Of a stretch of DNA of 64,000 nucleotides, positions 12,150 to 22,786 are shown piece by piece (the first letter of the stretch is position 1; each line of letters begins with the position of its first letter). The notes beneath the pieces are model-generated. The model worked only from the letters and a program-made list of their open reading frames with translations, did no database searches and had not been told where the DNA came from. The translations under genes were made by a program, and so were the position numbers. Source of the DNA: Chrysogorgia sp. JL179-B06 (lineage: Eukaryota; Cnidaria; Anthozoa; Scleralcyonacea; Chrysogorgiidae). The stretch lies in contig JAYKKM010000380.1 in NCBI GenBank assembly GCA_035772405.1, positions 640,359 through 704,358 on the forward strand, written 5' to 3'.

Positions 12150-12612
12150 TTACTTTAAGTGCCCCTAACCTCAAAATTTTTTATTGTCTCATTTAGAAGA
12201 ACTTTTAAAATGATAAAGTAACTTCTTTTGAAGATTTTCACTTCTTCGCTTTCTTTGTGAGATATATCAGTTTCTTTGATATGCAAATATCTGGAATTTC
12301 GTCACACATGCATAATGAGTTATCAGAGGATGTTATATATATTTGCGTTCATGAATAACACGTGTGTGCGTTTCAACACCAAACTTCTTGATTTTAAAGG
12401 ATTTCGTTCGAGAACGAAAGAGAGATACAGATTTCTCCAATACTTCATTATGCATGTGTGACGAAATTCCAGACATTTGCATATCAAACAAACTGATATA
12501 TCTAAAAAAGAAAGCAAAGAAACGAAAATCTTCAAAAGAAGTTACTTTATCATTTTAAAAGTTCTTCCAAACAAGACAATAAAACATTTTGAGGTTATGG
12601 GCACTTTAAAAG
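12150..12612. mobile_element. Foldback MITE with arms of about 175 bp
   Basis: The left arm (12151-12327) and right arm (about 12440-12612) are long reverse complements. Both contain GAATTTCGTCACACATGCAT or its complement and TAAAATGATAAAGTAACTTC or its complement. The loop is about 110 bp. Short frames inside only reflect the inverted repeat. No transposase is encoded, so it is non-autonomous if mobile. Confidence 0.85.
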
Positions 12613-12636
12613 TGAAAGCACTGTGGCGGACACTAT

Positions 12637-12703
12637 TTTCGTGGTAAAAATTGCAAATTTGTTCCCAGGACTCCATCTTTGGACCGAGTGGAATGCATTG
12701 AAC
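12637..12703. repeat. 67-bp direct repeat flanking a MITE and LINE fragment (mate at 13735-13800)
   Basis: The 67 bp starting TGGTAAAAATTGCAAATTTG recur almost exactly at 13735-13800 in the same orientation. The second copy is the beginning of the LINE fragment below, so the first is either a second truncated LINE end or a product of local duplication. Confidence 0.8.
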
Positions 12704-12838
12704 ATTACTTTAGTCGATTTTATTAGATATTAATGTAAATACAAAAAATACCCAAACGGAAAGAGCGCGAACGGGACTCGAGGACCCATGCGAGGCGCCT
12801 TCCCGTTGAAATTAAAAATACATATATAAGTCATAGAT

Positions 12839-13000
12839 CAACTGCTTGGAATTCACAATGCACCAACACACACGCGCAGCCCCAACCCCATTCTTCCGAA
12901 CTCCACTGAAAGAACAAAATGAATAAAACTGAGTGGAATTCAGAAGAATGAGGTTGAAGCTGCACACATACAACGATGCTCTGTGGAATCCAAGCAGTTG
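12839..13000. mobile_element. Compact palindromic MITE or hairpin repeat
   Basis: An imperfect palindrome of 162 bp. CAACTGCTTGGA at 12839 pairs with CCAAGCAGTTG at 12990-13000, and the complementarity continues with mismatches for about 70 bp per arm. It directly abuts the 3' end of the LINE fragment at 13017. Its shape is that of a small MITE; a transcript would fold like a long miRNA precursor. Confidence 0.75.
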
Positions 13001-13016
13001 GTACATTGGAAAACTA

Positions 13017-13800
13017 TCAGTGACAGGAGCAGTTACGGTATAATGACCATGTACAAGTCATATTGGCGTCAAAAGTAGATGTTAGTAATGATAAATAAGT
13101 ATTGCGTAAAAATCTTTTGAATGTTGCAAGACTGCACAGACTATTGGGTGGTGCTATTTTACAAACAGAATTCCAGAGAGGAACAATTCTGTTAAAGTAG
13201 GAGGCTTGGAAAGTACTAGTTTTACAGGATGGTGCTTTAAGCATAAGGGTAGGATTTTTACAGATGCGGGTACGACTATGACTAACAAACGAGACAAAGT
13301 TATAAACATTTAGATCAGAGAGTCCATACAAAGCCTTATAAAAAAAACATAGATCCTTGATTTCTCTGTCGTAAGACAAGGGCAACAGATTTAGAGCCAG
13401 AAGGCGCTCCTTGTATGACATTCCCCCAATGTTGGATTTAAGGATCCATCTTGTTGCACGTCTCTGAACGCGTTCAAGTCTGGACTTGTGGGTACTCAGA
13501 GATGGTGACCAGACTTCGGTGGCATAGCATAGCTGTGACTTTACAAGGGATAGATAAAGTGTTCGTCGAACATTACGGTCGGTAAGCAGTGGACAGGTTC
13601 TTCTAAGTAACCCCAGCAACTTGTTGGCCTTAGCTCCAATAGAAGAGATATGGGAGTCCCAGGATAGGTTGCTGGTTACTGTGATACCAAGATCGATTTC
13701 TTTTTGGACACGTGACAGTTCAGCAGCGCCTAGATGGTAAAAATTGCAAATTTGTTCCCAGGACTCCATCTTTGGACCGAGTGGAATGCATTGAACATTG
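13017..13800 (-). pseudogene. LINE (CR1/L2-like) reverse transcriptase C-terminus, 5'-truncated
   Basis: A single open frame covers the part after the polymerase core. It has EIDLGITVTSNLSWDSHISS, then ANKLLGLLRRTCPLLTDRNV, then RLERVQRRATRWIL, and ends in SLYRNCSCH. These are typical of the C-terminal region of CR1/L2/Jockey-type non-LTR elements. No catalytic YxDD is included, so the copy is 5'-truncated, the usual fate of LINE insertions. Beyond 13800 the same frame runs into a 20-bp tandem array and is not part of the protein. Confidence 0.82.
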
Positions 13801-14220
13801 TTGCATGATTGAACATTGAATGTGATCATTGAACATTGGATGTGATCATTGAACATTGGATGTGATCATTGAACATTGGACATTGGATGTGATCATTGAA
13901 CATTGAATGTGATCATTGAACATTGAATGTGCTCATTGAACATTGAATGTGCTCATTGAACATTGAATGTGATCATTGAACATTGGATGTGATCATTGAA
14001 CATTGGATGTAATCATTGAACATTGGATGTGATCATTGAACATTGGACATTGGATGTGATCATTGAACATCGAATGCATACATTGAACATTGAATGTGAT
14101 ACATGAATGTGATCATTGAACATTAAATGTGATCATTGAACATTAAATTTGATCATTGAACATTGGATGTGATCATTGAACATTGAATGCATAATTGAAC
14201 ATTGAATGTGATCATTGAAC
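13795..14220. repeat. 20-bp tandem array (GATCATTGAACATTGGATGT)
   Basis: About 21 units, most 20 bp, with variants in TTGGATG/TTGAATG and a few 10-bp inserts (ACATTGG). It starts exactly at the truncated 5' end of the LINE fragment, and its unit shares ATTGAACATTG with the LINE edge, so it may have been seeded there. Confidence 0.93.
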
Positions 14221-14699
14221 GAGTTGTTAAGTTTATATTATCTTTAGGTTTTCTATAAATTAACAAGACGCTTGCTCAGGCGTTCACTCGGGCTATTGCC
14301 TACTCGTTTCTGCCGAATTGGCGTGGTAGGAAATCTGCGGAACAGCGTGTGCATATTAAGTGTTTGTTAAAAAGTATAAAACTGTCAGAAGCTAGCAATC
14401 ATTAAGCAATGTAGTTATGTAGAACCGCTCTGAAACTGAGGTAACTGATCGAGCGAGCTCTTATCTATATTCGGTGTTATGGCTTTCGCCGAATAATTAA
14501 ACGATCTTAATACTTTCAGTAGAGAAAACCTATAGTGCTGAATTCGGCAGATTCAAGCGATAGTTCCGATATAGAATACATGTAAATCGTACCAACAGAA
14601 TATTTAAACGTGTTTTGAAACACATTCCAAATGTAATACGACACCCATGTAGACGACTAGACATATCTAAACATATCTTTTGCATTATTCGGTGTGTAT
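14221..14699. other. No gene seen
   Basis: A 480-bp stretch without a supportable frame. A word GCCGAATAAT recurs in both orientations near 14460-14560. Confidence 0.35.
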
Positions 14700-15125
14700 T
14701 ACTTGCGATTTGGGCCATATCTCGACCCCAAAAAAATAACAAAAACACTGAAACCTAGACCAGAGTAGCCCGAGCAATGAGCGCCCGGAACAACGATGCC
14801 TCAGTTTCGCAAAACCTGTTTGTGCCATATCTCGACCCCAAAAATACTAACCAACAAAAACACCGAAACCGAGACTCGGCTACCACAGCGAATGGCTGCA
14901 ATATTTCTATCTCCTAGATTCGCTATCCCCTATGATTTAACCGACCCCCCTCCAAACCGTGTTCAGAAAGTCACTTGTGAACTTCTAAAAGCTTCGAGAG
15001 CACTTCGTCAAGCCTGTGGTCAAGTAACAGGGATAATGCAATAATTGCATCATTTCGACCCGACGAAAAATAATAATACAGGAAAGCCACCGAAACCTAG
15101 ACTGTGGTAGCCCGAGTAATGATTG
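14700..15125. repeat. Three spaced copies of a repeat of about 70 bp
   Basis: The words CCATATCTCGACCCCAAAAA and ACCGAAACCTAGAC...GTAGCCCGAG recur at about 14712-14780, 14822-14890 and, more diverged, 15050-15120. Function unknown. Confidence 0.65.
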
Positions 15126-15527
15126 AATTCAATAGACTACTGTTGAATTTTGCTACACGGCTTGCTATAATCACCGCAATACATCATCTCCGGAATGGTA
15201 TCACCATCGATATGTTATATTTATTTTTCCTATACCAGAATAAATGACCCAACGGTAATACGAGGAGGACGGTCGACTGCTTACCTTCAATTCAAACGTT
15301 TCAAGTTCGAGAATCGTTCGAACAGCAAAGTCCAGCAGGAATAGGATTTGATCGATTTTCACCAGGTTTAACCCATAGGAAACCATGATCAGTTATTTTC
15401 AATGAAAGCAAAACTTAATAAATCCTTGTGATATAAAATAAGTTAACTTCGACAATCGAGTCACTGATCAAGAAATTATTTGAAAATGTTTGACTTCGGT
15501 CTTCGTGTGCTTTGTGGTATAGCATGT
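15126..15527. other. No gene seen
   Basis: Short minus frame at 15386-15201 without recognisable motifs. I see nothing else. Confidence 0.35.
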
Positions 15528-15985
15528 TTACAACAATATGGAATTAAACGTTATCTTAAGGTTTCTTATTACTAAATTAAATCGCCTGTGTCCTATCTTT
15601 TCAAAAAATTGCTCTGTACTATTGTCTCTAACATAGAATCCATTTTCATATCCATGATATTCTTCTTGCATATCATATGGCTCACCATCCACATTGGTTC
15701 CTTCATCTATATCAGGCTCTCTCAACTTGATGGCAATATTGTGCAAAATACAACAGGCAGTAATAACGGCATTCCATGCTCTGTGGGGAGACTGCGGATC
15801 TCTGAATGTAATACATCAAACCGTTTCTTCAGAACACCAATTGTGCGCTCAATATAAGGCAATGGGTGACATTGGGCTCTGTTAAATTTCTCCTGCTTCC
15901 TTGTCTGAGGATTCAAATAAGGAGTCGTCAAAAAGGGTCAGGCATATCCACTATCTCCAAGTAGCACACCATCATCCAATTAGTA
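15528..15985 (-). pseudogene. Harbinger (HARBI1-type) DDE transposase C-terminal fragment
   Basis: The minus strand reads LDDGVLLGDSGYA, a TGA stop, PFLTTPYLNPQTRKQEKFNRAQ, then YIERTIGVLKKRFDVLHSEI, and after a frame change LHNIAIKLREPDIDEG. GDSGY (catalytic Asp), NRAQ and ERTIGVLKKRF (catalytic Glu) are signatures of the PIF/Harbinger DDE_Tnp_4 family. The N-terminal part is missing because the neighbouring inverted-repeat element begins at 15980. It has one in-frame stop near 15940 and one frameshift near 15740. Confidence 0.85.
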
Positions 15986-17705
15986 TAAACCAACTAGTGG
16001 ACTATTACAAATCCTGCTTTCTTATTGGCTGAGCTACTCACTGTCTATTGATGATAGACGGTGAGTAGCGAAATTAAAGAGGTAATTTTAAAATTCAAAA
16101 CAATGGCGGAAAACTCGCGTTTTTCCGATGTATCAGATGAAGCTTTAGACAATTTGTTGGAGAACTCCATATCAGAAAAGACCAAAAAGTCAACAAAATA
16201 TGGAATGAAAGTTTTTAATGGTATGAATACAGATACAACTAATACATTCTTAAAAATGCTTTTTTGAGCAAACAAAATAATTTTACAATGTTTACAATGT
16301 TTTCAGAATTTCAGGCAACAAAATAATTTTGATTTCGTTTGACAAAAACAGTGAATTTTCAATTTCAGACTGGTATGCAGGCCAGTCAAAATTCACAACA
16401 CCAGTAGAGCAAATGTGTAAAGACGAGCTTTCTCTCTCCCTTCAGTATTTTTACGTTGCAGCGAGACAAAAAACGGCAGCGAGTTCAAAGTTTCGTCGCT
16501 TCGAGCGATACGTGCGGCAATTGACCGGTATTTAAAGCAGCCTCCAAACAACAAGCCCTGGTCAATTATTGGCGGTTGTTCACAAGACCCCCATAACAAG
16601 TGAGCAACTGCAGAAGCTGTATGCAAGCGGTCAGCTTGGAGAGTGTGACTCAAAAGATCCCCGCCAGCTCCTACAAACAGCTTGGTTTTATGTCACCTTT
16701 TATTTCGGAAAAAGGGGACGAGAAAATCAAAGAAAACTCACCAAGGAAATGCTGGTCCTTCGTACTACAGCCCATGGGACGGCGATACTACGAGTTTTGT
16801 CGGAACTATTTAATATCGACAAAGAACCACAAAGGCGGTCTAAACGACAACAGCGACGAGTCTGACGGCAAAATGTTTGAAGGAGCGAATTCAAGTCGCT
16901 GTCTGGTTAAAACCCTGGAAAAATTCATAAACCATCTCAATCCTGCCATAGAGGTTTTGTTTCAGCGCCTATGGGAATTTTCTGCTTCAGCCAGAGAAAG
17001 ACGCAATTTGGTATTGCAATTGCCCCGTTGGAGAAAACCCGCTGGCGAATATGATGAAGACCATGTCGAAGGCAGTCGGAATAGTCCCACATCTCACGAA
17101 TCACTGTAGTCACAGTTCTGTCGGATAATAACGTGGAGGCTAGGCACATTAAGGCAGTCACTGGTCATAAACTGATCCGACACGTCGATCGAGTCGTATA
17201 ACTCGAGGGCATCATTCCAGCAGATGGAAGACATGTCAAATATTCTGAGTCGTTTTCTCTCTGGTGACAAATCACCCACTCAATCTAGTCCGGTTTCAAC
17301 CTGCACAGAAAGCAGTTCTAGTCACTGTACAGAAATAATCCCACCATCGTCTATTATGTCTGTGGTACCTGAAGCAGTTCATGGGCAAGTTAATGTTCAA
17401 AACCAGAGCCTTTTCCAGATGCAAGCTCCTCCATCGTAAACAACAATTACATGCGTTAACTTCCAACCCGAACATAAACTTCTTTCGAGTTGATGCTATT
17501 AGCAGAGTGGTGTTCAGTTTTTGCTTACATTCGAGAGGAAGAATGTTATTTAAAGCAGCGGTTTAGAATTTGGACTAACTGTCAACTGAATCAGTTCTGT
17601 GGTTCAGCTTTCAATTGATCACATGTTGAAAACGTCACATTTAGAGAATCATGTGTGTTTATTTCTCTAAAATAATATTTTGTCCAACTAGTTGGTTTAT
17701 ACTAA
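15980..17705. mobile_element. 1.73-kb unit with 19-bp inverted ends carrying a DUF3504 recombinase
   Basis: TTAGTATAAACCAACTAGT at 15980-15998 is repeated in inverse orientation at about 17687-17705. The left end cuts into the Harbinger fragment, which suggests insertion. The only gene inside is the recombinase relic at 16103-17440. Crypton-type elements normally lack terminal inverted repeats, so either these ends belong to another element that holds the gene, or this is an unusual carrier. Confidence 0.6.
16103..17440 (+). pseudogene. Crypton-type (DUF3504) tyrosine recombinase, decayed
   Basis: Fragments in several frames line up with the DUF3504 family (animal KIAA1958/ZMYM/QRICH1-like proteins, derived from Crypton recombinases). 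In order: MAENSRFSDVSDEALDNLL with TKKSTKYGMKVF (16103 on); an apparent intron ending TTTCAATTTCAG at about 16368; DWYAGQSKFTTPVEQMC; SLRAIRAAIDRYLKQPPNNK after a missing A near 16470; [92 protein letters not shown]; and MEDMSNILSRFLSGDKSPTQ (17224 on). At least five frame changes and a gap after WSIIGG make it non-functional. Confidence 0.8.
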
Positions 17706-17728
17706 AATAATTAGAAAACTCGCCCTCG

Positions 17729-17790
17729 TTGTCTATGAACGATAGTCAACTCGGGCTTCGCCCTCGTGGACTATCTGCTCATAGACAACT
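17729..17790. other. 62-bp hairpin
   Basis: GTTGTCTATGAACGATAGTC at 17729 pairs with GACTATCTGCTCATAGACAAC ending at about 17790, with loop sequence CGGGCTTCGCCCTCG. It lies 25 bp outside the inverted-repeat unit. Nature unknown. Confidence 0.65.
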
Positions 17791-18044
17791 CGGTCCCGTA
17801 ATGTGCAACAGACGATGTAAGAAAAATATTGCTATCATAGGTCGAACAACAATATTCGAAAACAATCCCGAAATATATTTTGTAAATGCTTGAATTATAT
17901 ATTTATAGTCAACCCTTTTTTCATGTTACCATTGGTATACAAGGGTGCATTAGATTTAATATATTTGATATAATACATTTAATACATGAGTTAGTATAAC
18001 ACATTGAATCTAATAACTGTGATCTAATAAATGTAATATAACAC

Positions 18045-18225
18045 ATTTGGCTTCGGGTTTGGTCATAGACAATAGATTATGATTTCAAAAATTATGGTTC
18101 AGATAATTACTCTAATTATTAGTAACTGATTTGATCCAATCTAAAATTACAAACCAAACTCATAATAAAAATATAATGATTTGGGTGGGATGGGAGGGTA
18201 TTTGCATATTAAGTATGTTTAGTTG
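18045..18225. repeat. Segment shared with 43500-43680
   Basis: CATAGACAATAGATTATGAT and the following 170 bp occur in both places, at the junctions between successive duplicons. Confidence 0.75.
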
Positions 18226-20056
18226 AGGAATAATTATTCCTTGATAACTAATTACAGGGGTCTGGGCGCAATATGAATTAGATGTAAACAATGATTGAAA
18301 GGTTAAATGTTATGGTAACGTTTTCAATTCAGTTTCTTATCCTCGTGATTGCATATTCCCTGTGCGTTTATGGAATGAAAACCTTTTCGGTTGACAAAAT
18401 CAGGTTCGTTTTCCGAAACCAATAGCGCATGGAAAGCCGCAAATACGAAAGAGATAAATCCTTGCCCTTCTAGGTCGAAGCAACATATTATTTATAAAGT
18501 GAGGACGACGTGCGGCCATGTTTGGTTTTTTAAATTTTATTTATCCAGTGGATAAAAAGTTGAAAGACCTATCTGGCATGGATAACTTTACCACCGCATA
18601 GAAGAGATTATAACACACAAAAGTGTTTGGTTTGTAAACTAAGATTGGATTTACACGATGCATAAAAGCGAAGAGCAACTAAAGACTTGTTCTTCGGCAG
18701 AAATTTAATAGTTTCGGTCGATATAAGCGATTAACTCTGCCAAATATGTATCTGTTACCGAGCTCTTCATCGAACAGCTCTTCAACATTAAGTTCTTAGA
18801 GTTAGGCGAAAAAAAAGGTATTCTGTTCGTGATTTACTTACGTCTAAACAAAGCTGCCGTGTTTAACTAGATTTTTGAAAATTAACGATACCCTGAGAGC
18901 GTACTTTAACTATAGTTATTACGATAACTACGCTTTTATACAATCCGTTTAAAGGTTTTATACAACCGGGCCCTGGTGATTCTGATATATTTTACTTTTG
19001 GAGGAAAAACGTCGCGAGTGATGATAAATGAGTAAAATTTATTAACTTTCCCTCCCCTCGCAGAAAAAAATATTGTTACCACCCAGATCTATGGGTGGTA
19101 GCGTCAGCAGCTCCAACCCTTTTATCTTGCTCAGAGGAAAAACCCTGGAAATGATGTTGCTACCCGAGTCTGTTATTGAAGCTTTCATTTGATATATAGC
19201 ATGAGTTCTTAGAGTTAGTAGTTGTCAGAATATGTGAAAATCAGTTATTTGATATATGAAAATCAGTTGGTTGCCATTTCTTCGCTAAATATATCTCAAC
19301 GAAAAGTTCAAAGTGATAAAAAAGCGAAAACAATTAATTATGCAAGATATAAGAAACCAATTTTTAACAGTTAATAGTAATGAAATGATCTAAAGATGTA
19401 ACTCGTTAATTATGCATATCTAAAATTAACATGAGAAAAACTCAACATAATGAAGGGTAAATGGGCGAGGGGTTGTTGTCTACATATATTTCCAGTAGCT
19501 ATGTCACTGATCAATGTTTACTGTCTCAACCTGATGATACAACGGATCGCGAGTCTCGAAAATGAACCTGAAAAATGCATTATGGGATATCGCAACTGAG
19601 TAAAACTCTCGGTTGGCGCTCTTATGTACAATGGAGTTCGAAGAATATATAGCGGTTGAAAGCTTCAATACTTGGAAAGTAAACGATTGCAAATGTTGCT
19701 AACTATTCAATAAAATCAATTGGCCAACAAAAGACTGCCATGCCAATTAACAGAATACGCTCTATTATTCCAAGCGCAATATTTAAGCTTTTTGCTGCGT
19801 TAAAGTTTAATTTGTGTGTACACAAATCGTTGAAAATAACGAAAAACTAACCTGCACTTTTATAACATCAAGGTATAACCAAGAACGCAAGTTTTACTCA
19901 CTTCTGGTATCCCATAATACAAAGCGCTCATTCTAATAATTTACGATGATTGTATTTTGGAAAAGTATTTGTTGATCTCGTTTGTATTTTCAATTGTGTA
20001 GAGTTACTGACAAATGGAACTAGTGGTTTTCTGGTGTGTTGGTTTTTTCAACAAAC
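18226..20056. other. 5' flank of zinc-finger copy B; no other gene seen
   Basis: From about 18905 this matches 37480-38467, including ACAACCGGGCCCTGG and the 300 bp just upstream of the zinc-finger start. The leader CTCGTTTGTATTTTCAATTG is conserved ahead of copies B, C and D and probably holds their promoter or first untranslated exon. 18226-18900 shows nothing. Confidence 0.55.
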
Positions 20057-20955
20057 ATGGCTCATCATTTAGAAAAGCTGAAACATAACAGGCAACATAG
20101 CATAAATTTACCAAGTCATAAAAAAACTCATACAGGAGAAAAGCCTTTCAAGTGTGATGTTTGTGAGAAAGCATTTAACTGGTCAACTAACTTACAAGCA
20201 CATAAAAGAACTCATACAGGAGAAAAGCCTTTCAAATGTGATGTTTGTGACAAAGCAATTTCCCAGCCAAGTAGCTTAATGTATCATAAGAGAACTCATA
20301 CAGGAGAAAAGCCTTTCAAATGTGATGTTTGCGACAAAGCATTTTCCCAGCTGGCAAGTAGCTTAATGTACCATAAGATAAATCATAGAGGAGAAAAGCC
20401 TTTCAAGTGTGATCTTTGTGACAAAGCATTTTCCCAGCCAAGTGGCTTAATATACCATAAGAGAACTCATACAGGAGAAAAGCCTTTCAAGTGTGATGTT
20501 TGTGACAAAGCATTTTCCTCGTCAAGTAGCTTACTATACCATAAGAGAACTCATACAGGAGAAAAGCCTTTCGAGTGTGATGTCTGTGACAAAGCATTTT
20601 CCTGGTCAAGTCACTTACTACGACATAAAAGAACTCACACTGAAGAAAAGTCTCTTAAATACGAAGTCTGCAACAAGGATTTCACAAGGTTAAGTCATCT
20701 GAAACATCATTCAAAAACACAACACATGAAAAAAATAAAGGAAAAACTCATAAAGTGGAGCTTGAATGCAAGGAATGTGGCACAAAGTTTTCTTCATCTC
20801 AAAAATTTGACCTGCATCAGATAGACCATGAGCTGGAAGCAATAGAACCAACTGGGATAAATTATGTATGTTTCAAATGTAGTGCAAGATTTGACTTTTT
20901 AAAAGAGCTGCTTGATCATGCACATAAAGATCATATAAATAAAATCACTGAGTAG
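20057..20955 (+). pseudogene. C2H2 zinc-finger gene, copy B, one late frameshift
   Basis: Starts at MAHHLEKLKHNRQHSINL (20057, with AACATGG context). Six standard fingers follow (residues about 40-205), joined by TGEKPF linkers. The third has an extra residue (SQLASSLMYH). A seventh, degenerate finger has lost its first Cys (KYEVC). In the A run near 20728-20734 one A is missing compared with copies A and C, so the frame leaves the family sequence and stops at 20824. The true tail, with CKECGTKF...HQIDH and CFKCSARF...HAHKDH, is open in the next frame to 20955. A truncated protein with all the main fingers could still be made. Likely a sequence-specific nuclear DNA-binding protein. Confidence 0.85.
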
Positions 20956-21156
20956 AAAGGTAACTTTAGTATGATGATATATCAGCAGCAAGTCGCAAAC
21001 AACTAAGGTGGATGACTTAATGATTTTAAGCTTTTGCATCCATATTCAGTCCAGTTGCATTTGTATGTAGAAAAGGTGAGGTAATACTTGTTAGGAAAGG
21101 AGAAATGAGAGAACTTCAATTTGTCGAAAAATACTTCAGTGAGAGTACTTACATAT

Positions 21157-21203
21157 ATTCATGGACGACGTTTCGGACGTCGTCAGAAACGTCGTCCATG
21201 AAT
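21157..21203. other. Conserved hairpin with 18-bp arms, copy B
   Basis: ATTCATGGACGACGTTTC is followed after 11 bp by its exact reverse complement. The middle (GGACGTCGTCA) can also pair with the first arm, so two hairpins compete. The same structure stands at the same distance after the zinc-finger genes at 39733 and 61125. Confidence 0.85.
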
Positions 21204-21257
21204 GTACTGTACGTATAAGTATTTTTCTATGGCGTCAAATGTCCGCCAAAATTCAAG

Positions 21258-21470
21258 TTCGCATTCGCAACATTAAAGTTTGCATTTATATTCGCAACAT
21301 TTCATATTCGCAACATTAAAATTTATATTCGCAACATTAAACTTTACATTCCAAGAACAGAGATAGACTGATATTAATATTCAAGTTCGCATTCGCAGCA
21401 TTAGACTTCATATTTGCAACATTAAACTTCATACTCGCAACATTAAAATTCATATTTGCAATATTCAAGT
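21258..21470. repeat. 21-bp satellite, copy B (short, degenerate)
   Basis: About nine ATTCGCAACATTAAA-type units, interrupted by a 30-bp unrelated piece at 21350-21380 (CCAAGAACAGAGATAGACTG) that also interrupts the array in copy C. Confidence 0.85.
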
Positions 21471-22296
21471 TTGTTGTTGGTTAGGGTTATGATCTAAGTT
21501 GTTTTGGGGTTTGTGATTATTTGCATGGTTAAGTAGCGTTATGGTTATGCTAAAAAACATCGTCCCAAAGACGCTGCACGTTTACATAGGAAAACCGCTG
21601 AAATTCGGAACGCGGGCGCCGTACAAACCAACATTGCGAATATGAAATTTAATGTTGCGAATTTGAAGTTTAAAGGTCAACTATACCTTTTAAGGTTCTA
21701 TTTTGCTCCGAAAGATATATCATCTAACTTTGTATAAGTGAAGAAAAAAATGAATTTCATGATATAGCGCAGGATTTATTGAGGAGTATTTCTTCGGATC
21801 TCTTTTTGCACGACCGCATTTTGAGAAGAATGGCACTTGTAGGTATGCTGATAATAGGTTTATTGAACAAAATAATATTCCAGTGCTTGATATTTGGTTT
21901 GTCACTTTTCAGTTACCCAAGAGTAAACAGTATTCCAAACTTCACTAAAATAAAACCAAAATATACAGTATTTATTCGTCGTATGACATCATCATGACAT
22001 CACATACCGGTAGTACCATGCTTTCTTCCGACGCGGTTGTTGTTTAACTAAGTTTAGCAAAAGGGCTGAAAACTCGATCTTTAACAGATCATAAAAGCAT
22101 TCAATTATTTCTTCGGTTTTTAATTGAACTTTTCGAATTCTAACGAAAAATAGAACCTCAAAAGGTATAGTTAGGCCATGGTAATTTAATAAAGTTTTTA
22201 TCTTGTGCTTTCAATCTCGTGTCCAGACCCTATGCGTTTTGGGTCTGGGAAGAGACTGATCTCTCTGGTGTCACAAAAACAAAAATTTCAAAAGGG
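21471..22296. other. Duplicon spacer, no gene seen
   Basis: Matches 40026-40770 closely (for example AACGCGGGCGCCGTACAAAC). The last 130 bp before 22297 are outside the shared part. Confidence 0.55.
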
Positions 22297-22300
22297 TTGT

Positions 22301-22726
22301 CTACGGTGGCCCATATCGGCAACACAAATATATATATTTAATAACACCGAAATATGTTTAATACATCCTAAATATATCTAAATTACAGATATATTTTCAG
22401 TACACAGATATATTTTCAGTACACAGATATATATTTTGAGTACAGATATATTTTCAGTACACAGATATATATTTTCAGTACACAGATATATATTTTCAGT
22501 ACACAGATATATTTTCAGTACAGATATATTTTCAGTACACAGATATATTTTCAGTACAGATATATATTTTCAGTACACAGATATATTTTCAGTACACAGA
22601 TATATTTTCAGTACAGATATATTTTCAGTACACAGATATATTTTCAGTACAGATATATTTTCAGTACACAGATATATTTTCAGTACAGATATATTTTCAG
22701 TACACAGATATATTTTCAGCACACAG
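22301..22726 (+). repeat. Left terminal inverted repeat with satellite
   Basis: 87 bp of unique TIR, then about 17 units of 17-21 bp built on ACAGATATATTTTCAGTAC up to 22726. A long frame reading through the array (MSTDIFSVHRYIF...) is a by-product of the repeat. Confidence 0.92.
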
Positions 22727-22786
22727 TTATGAGTATTACCCAGACTCCTTTGTAAAACTCGGTCACACTCACAGGTGATATCCAAC

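Noticed and set aside
13795..14220. CRISPR-like array
   Set aside because: Units are head-to-tail without unique spacers and the sequence is eukaryotic.
22436..22732. Repeat protein of the type FSVHRYIFSTDI
   Set aside because: It is the satellite inside the left terminal inverted repeat read in frame.
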